The notes beneath the pieces are model-generated. The model was not told where the DNA came from. It was given only the letters and a program-made list of their open reading frames with translations, and did not search any database. A DNA stretch of 64,000 nucleotides from Nocardioides sp. zg-1228 (GTDB lineage Bacteria > Actinomycetota > Actinomycetes > Propionibacteriales > Nocardioidaceae), in contig NZ_CP070961.1 of NCBI RefSeq assembly GCF_017086465.1, positions 1,116,001 through 1,180,000 on the forward strand, read 5' to 3'. Each line of letters starts with the position of its first letter. Position 1 is the stretch's first letter. Positions 61,432-64,000 of this stretch are shown here, one piece after another. A program made the translations under genes and the position numbers.

Positions 61432-63720
61432 ATGCGTTCCACGACCTTCCGCGCCACCACCCGCGCGCGACGCGCCACCGCCGGGCTGGGGGCGGCCGCG
61501 CTGGCCGTCGCCGGGCTCGTCGCCGGCACCCAGAGCGTCGCCCAGGGGGACACGCCGGCGCAGGACGCCACCCCCGTCGCTGCGGCCGCGGCGACGCCTC
61601 CCACCTATGAGCGCGACCTGACCGAGCAGCTGGACGGCAGTCGTGCGTACGCGACCGTCAAGCACCTCGTCGAGCAGATCGGTCCGCGGGTCAACGGCAC
61701 GCCGGCGGAGCGCCGCGGAGCGGCCTACCTCCGCGACGTGCTCGAGCCCTACGGCTACGAGGTCGAGCTGCAGTCGTGGGGTCCGGTGAGCACCAAGCGC
61801 ACCGCGGACGTCGTCACTGCGGGCGCACCCCTGCCCGGCGGTCCCAAGTGGCAGATGGCCGCCTCACCGTCGGGGGTCTACACCGGCGACGGCGCTCCCG
61901 TGACCGCACCGGTGGTGCCGGTCGGCACCGGCCAGACCGCGGAGGACTACGCCGACGCGTCCGGTGCCATCGCCTACGCCGTCGTCTCGACGCCGGCCGA
62001 GCGCGGCACGGCGATGACCCTCGCCGCGGCCAACGGCGCGGTGGCCGTGATCCTGGCGCCCCCGGTGCCCGCCAGCGGCAAGACCGCTCCGCGCAACCCG
62101 ACCGTTCCGGCAGGCACGGCCGCCGTCGCGATCCCGGTGCTCGGCGCCGGGTCGGACCACACGGTGTGGCTCGACCAGGCGCTGCAGGCCGGCCCGGTCT
62201 CACTGCGCCTGGTCACCAACGAGTACGTCAACCCGATGGGCACCAACATCATCGCCACCCGGCACGCGGTGGGCGACCCGCAGGGCACGACGGCCCCGAT
62301 CGTGATGGTCGGGGCCCACATCGACTCGGTGCTCGGCGCACCGGGTGGTCACGACGACGCCTCCGGCAACGGGGTCTCCACGGAGATCGCTCGCGTGCTG
62401 GCCACGCTGCCCTACGACAAGGAGATCCGCATCGGCGGGTTCGGCGGGGAGGAGGGCGGCCTGCTGGGCGCCCGCGCCTACGTCGACACGCTCACCCCGG
62501 CCACGCGGAAGCGGTTCGTCGGCGAGTGGCAGATGGACATGGTCGGCACGACCCACGAGCCGGCCCGCCTGTGGGCGCTCACCCCCGACGGCAGGAGCAA
62601 CTACGTCGTCGAGCAGGCCTACGCCGCGGCCGCGCGCGACGGGTTCGGCGGCCTGGACAACTGCAAGCTCGGGCAGTCGGACCACCAGGCCTTCTTCGAC
62701 GCCGGCATCCCGGCGGCCCTCTTCATCTGGCTCGACTATCAGGACCCGGTCGCGCCCAGCACCTGCGAGTCCATCGCCCGCGGCAGCTACCGGACCGAGC
62801 CCGAGTACCACCAGCCCAGCGACGGGATGAACAACGTCAGCGAGCCGCGCCTGCAGATCACCCTCGACGTCATCGGCGGAGCGGTCATCGAGAACGCGCT
62901 CAACGCCCTGACCGTCACCGCGGTGACGAAGGACGGAGCGCCCCTGTCCGGCGCCCAGGTGCTGGTGGACTGCGGCGACGGTAGCCACGACGCCGGACGC
63001 ACCGACGAGGCGGGGGTCACCAGGACCCGGGTCCCGTCGGGTCGTTGCGCGCTGAGCGCCACCAAGGGATCGGACACCGTGACCGGCGAGGTCGCGATGT
63101 CCGGTGACGAGTCGGTCAGGCTGACCCTCGACGGCGGCACCGCGCCGGCCCTTCCGCGGATCTCCGCCTCGGCGGAGACGAGTCGCTACGGTCAGTCGCC
63201 CGTGGTGCGGATCGACCTGGCGCCGGCCGCACTCGAGCCCACGGGATCGATCGAGATCCGCGACGGAGGGCGGGTGCTGGCCACCACCTCGGGCCAGCCG
63301 GGGGTCCGGTCCGTGATCCTGCCCGCCGCCCGCCTGCGCCCGGGCCGGCACGACGTCGACGTGGTCTACGTGGATGCGTCGGGCGCCGACCGAGTCGTCT
63401 CTCCGACACGCGTCAAGGTGCTCAAGGCCCGCGCGCAGCTGCGGCTGCGGCCCGTGCGGACCGTCCGGGGAGCGCGCGTCCACCTGCCGGTCCGGCTGGT
63501 GGTGCGTCCGCGCGACATCGCGTTCGCGGCACGCGGCCGGATCGTGGTCAGGTCCGGGGGCCGTGAGGTGGGCTCAGCTCGCCTTCGAGACGGCCGCGTC
63601 GTGGTCCGCCTCGACCGTCTCGACCGGAGTGGGAAGCACGTCCTGCGGGTGCGCCACGTCGGCAACCGGCTCGTACGGCCGAGCTCGGCCTCGACCACCG
63701 TCGTGGTCGGGAAGGGCTAG
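61432..63720 (+). CDS. Secreted M28-family metallopeptidase with PA and Ig-like domains
   Basis: 762 residues. Signal peptide (~1-40); protease-associated insert (~120-240); M28 zinc peptidase with ligands visible in VGAHIDSVLGAPGGHDDASGNG, GFGGEEGGLLGARAYV, MDMVGT and the late EYHQPSD; and C-terminal beta-sandwich regions (~500-760) that look like Ig-like or carboxypeptidase-regulatory repeats ending without a sorting signal. Probably an exported aminopeptidase feeding on peptides. GAAGGGG about ten nt upstream of ATG 61432 is a loose ribosome binding site. A large hairpin separates it from the convergent helicase gene. Confidence 0.88.
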   Translation: MRSTTFRATTRARRATAGLGAAALAVAGLVAGTQSVAQGDTPAQDATPVAAAAATPPTYERDLTEQLDGSRAYATVKHLVEQIGPRVNGTPAERRGAAYLRDVLEPYGYEVELQSWGPVSTKRTADVVTAGAPLPGGPKWQMAASPSGVYTGDGAPVTAPVVPVGTGQTAEDYADASGAIAYAVVSTPAERGTAMTLAAANGAVAVILAPPVPASGKTAPRNPTVPAGTAAVAIPVLGAGSDHTVWLDQALQAGPVSLRLVTNEYVNPMGTNIIATRHAVGDPQGTTAPIVMVGAHIDSVLGAPGGHDDASGNGVSTEIARVLATLPYDKEIRIGGFGGEEGGLLGARAYVDTLTPATRKRFVGEWQMDMVGTTHEPARLWALTPDGRSNYVVEQAYAAAARDGFGGLDNCKLGQSDHQAFFDAGIPAALFIWLDYQDPVAPSTCESIARGSYRTEPEYHQPSDGMNNVSEPRLQITLDVIGGAVIENALNALTVTAVTKDGAPLSGAQVLVDCGDGSHDAGRTDEAGVTRTRVPSGRCALSATKGSDTVTGEVAMSGDESVRLTLDGGTAPALPRISASAETSRYGQSPVVRIDLAPAALEPTGSIEIRDGGRVLATTSGQPGVRSVILPAARLRPGRHDVDVVYVDASGADRVVSPTRVKVLKARAQLRLRPVRTVRGARVHLPVRLVVRPRDIAFAARGRIVVRSGGREVGSARLRDGRVVVRLDRLDRSGKHVLRVRHVGNRLVRPSSASTTVVVGKG

Positions 63721-63743
63721 CGTCCCACCGACCGGAGCCTCGC

Positions 63744-63792
63744 CGAGCGGGCCCCGTCGCCACATCGGAGGAGTGGCGTCGGGGCCCGCTCG
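63744..63792. terminator. Large bidirectional hairpin terminator
   Basis: A 20-bp stem with one mismatch (63744-63763 with 63773-63792) and a 9-nt loop, GC-rich and without T-tract, lies between the M28 peptidase and the convergent helicase gene. Confidence 0.75.
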
Positions 63793-63814
63793 CGTGACGC
63801 GCTGAGGCGCCGGG

Positions 63815-64000
63815 TCAGGCGTTGGGGGTCTCGACCGACTGGCCGCCGCGCGTGCGCCGGCGGCTGCGGTTGCGGCGACGCGGGGCGTCGCTCGACTTCT
63901 CCGACGCGGAGGCCGAGGAGCCGGAGGAGGCCTCGGAGCGCGAGGAGCCCGAGGACCCCGAGTCGCCGCGGCCCGAGCCCGAGCGCCGCTCGCGGGGCGC
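63815..64000 (-). CDS. C-terminal tail, probably of a DEAD-box RNA helicase (RhlE-like), partial
   Basis: Only the last 61 codons are in the window: a low-complexity Ser/Gly/Arg tail (RSGSGRGDSGSSGSSRSEASSG type) ending RRRNRSRRRTRGGQSVETPNA. Such RGG/SR-rich tails ending in RRRxRTRGG are usual for actinobacterial DEAD/DEAH-box helicases of the RhlE group. The gene next to the Rv3213c-like ATPase in mycobacteria is rhlE (Rv3211). No helicase motif itself is visible, so the call rests on tail and synteny. Confidence 0.6.
   Translation of the reverse strand, partial: APRERRSGSGRGDSGSSGSSRSEASSGSSASASEKSSDAPRRRNRSRRRTRGGQSVETPNA

Overview
This 64 kb window is a chromosomal segment of a high-GC actinobacterium, most likely a member of the Nocardioidaceae (Nocardioides-like). 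The evidence is the roughly 70% GC with strong third-position bias, WhiB, MtrAB-LpqB, F420 biosynthesis, DUF3499/DUF5302/DUF5719 proteins, a DUF222/13E12-type HNH gene, and many genes with a TANNNT-type -10 box only 6-8 nt before the start codon (leaderless mRNAs). No tRNA, rRNA, CRISPR array, prophage or insertion sequence was recognised. The window opens inside an FG-GAP repeat protein and ends inside the tail of a DEAD-box helicase.

Layout. 0.6-4.2 kb: minus-strand operon for F420 side-chain enzymes (cofD, cofE) with DUF3105 and TIGR03089 proteins. 4.3-11.2 kb: whiB, a large membrane glycosyltransferase, DUF5719, a zincin-like protein, DUF3499, a Trm112-like protein and a TobH/SIS protein; this is the conserved whiB2 neighbourhood but without the usual manB and manA. 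11.3-17.1 kb: mixed small genes, a 13E12 HNH gene and a decayed isochorismatase. 17.2-29.5 kb: ahcY, mtrA-mtrB-lpqB, comF, a structured leader that I take to be a raiA-type RNA, hpf, a NarL-type regulator, an AlkX/YcaQ-like glycosylase and secA. 29.5-34.7 kb: Rv3235-type and LysM proteins, then tatB, mrp, DUF1003 and a soluble MgtE-N/CBS protein.

34.9-42.6 kb is the most accessory-looking region. It holds two tandem exported endonuclease/exonuclease/phosphatase (EEP) proteins, the first fused to a decayed alkaline-phosphatase-like domain; a LicD-methyltransferase fusion; a small coiled-coil protein overlapping a sulfotransferase; and an exported phospholipase D-like protein lacking the HKD aspartates. 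Together they suggest decoration and turnover of a phosphodiester-containing surface polymer (inference).

44.5-53.0 kb is a complete sugar-uptake locus: divergent ROK repressor, two-domain ABC ATPase, two permeases, lipoprotein binding protein, tagatose-3-epimerase-like enzyme and Gfo/Idh/MocA dehydrogenase. Nested inverted repeats lie in the divergent promoter. 53-61 kb: mesaconyl-CoA hydratase-like MaoC protein, a second sulfotransferase, a methyltransferase, DUF5302, MFS, a Gpm2-like phosphatase, a PHP phosphoesterase, a frameshifted P-loop kinase, an 18-bp inverted repeat, a GNAT fragment, an SDR and a ParA-like ATPase. 61.4-63.7 kb: secreted M28 peptidase, followed by a strong bidirectional hairpin before the helicase.
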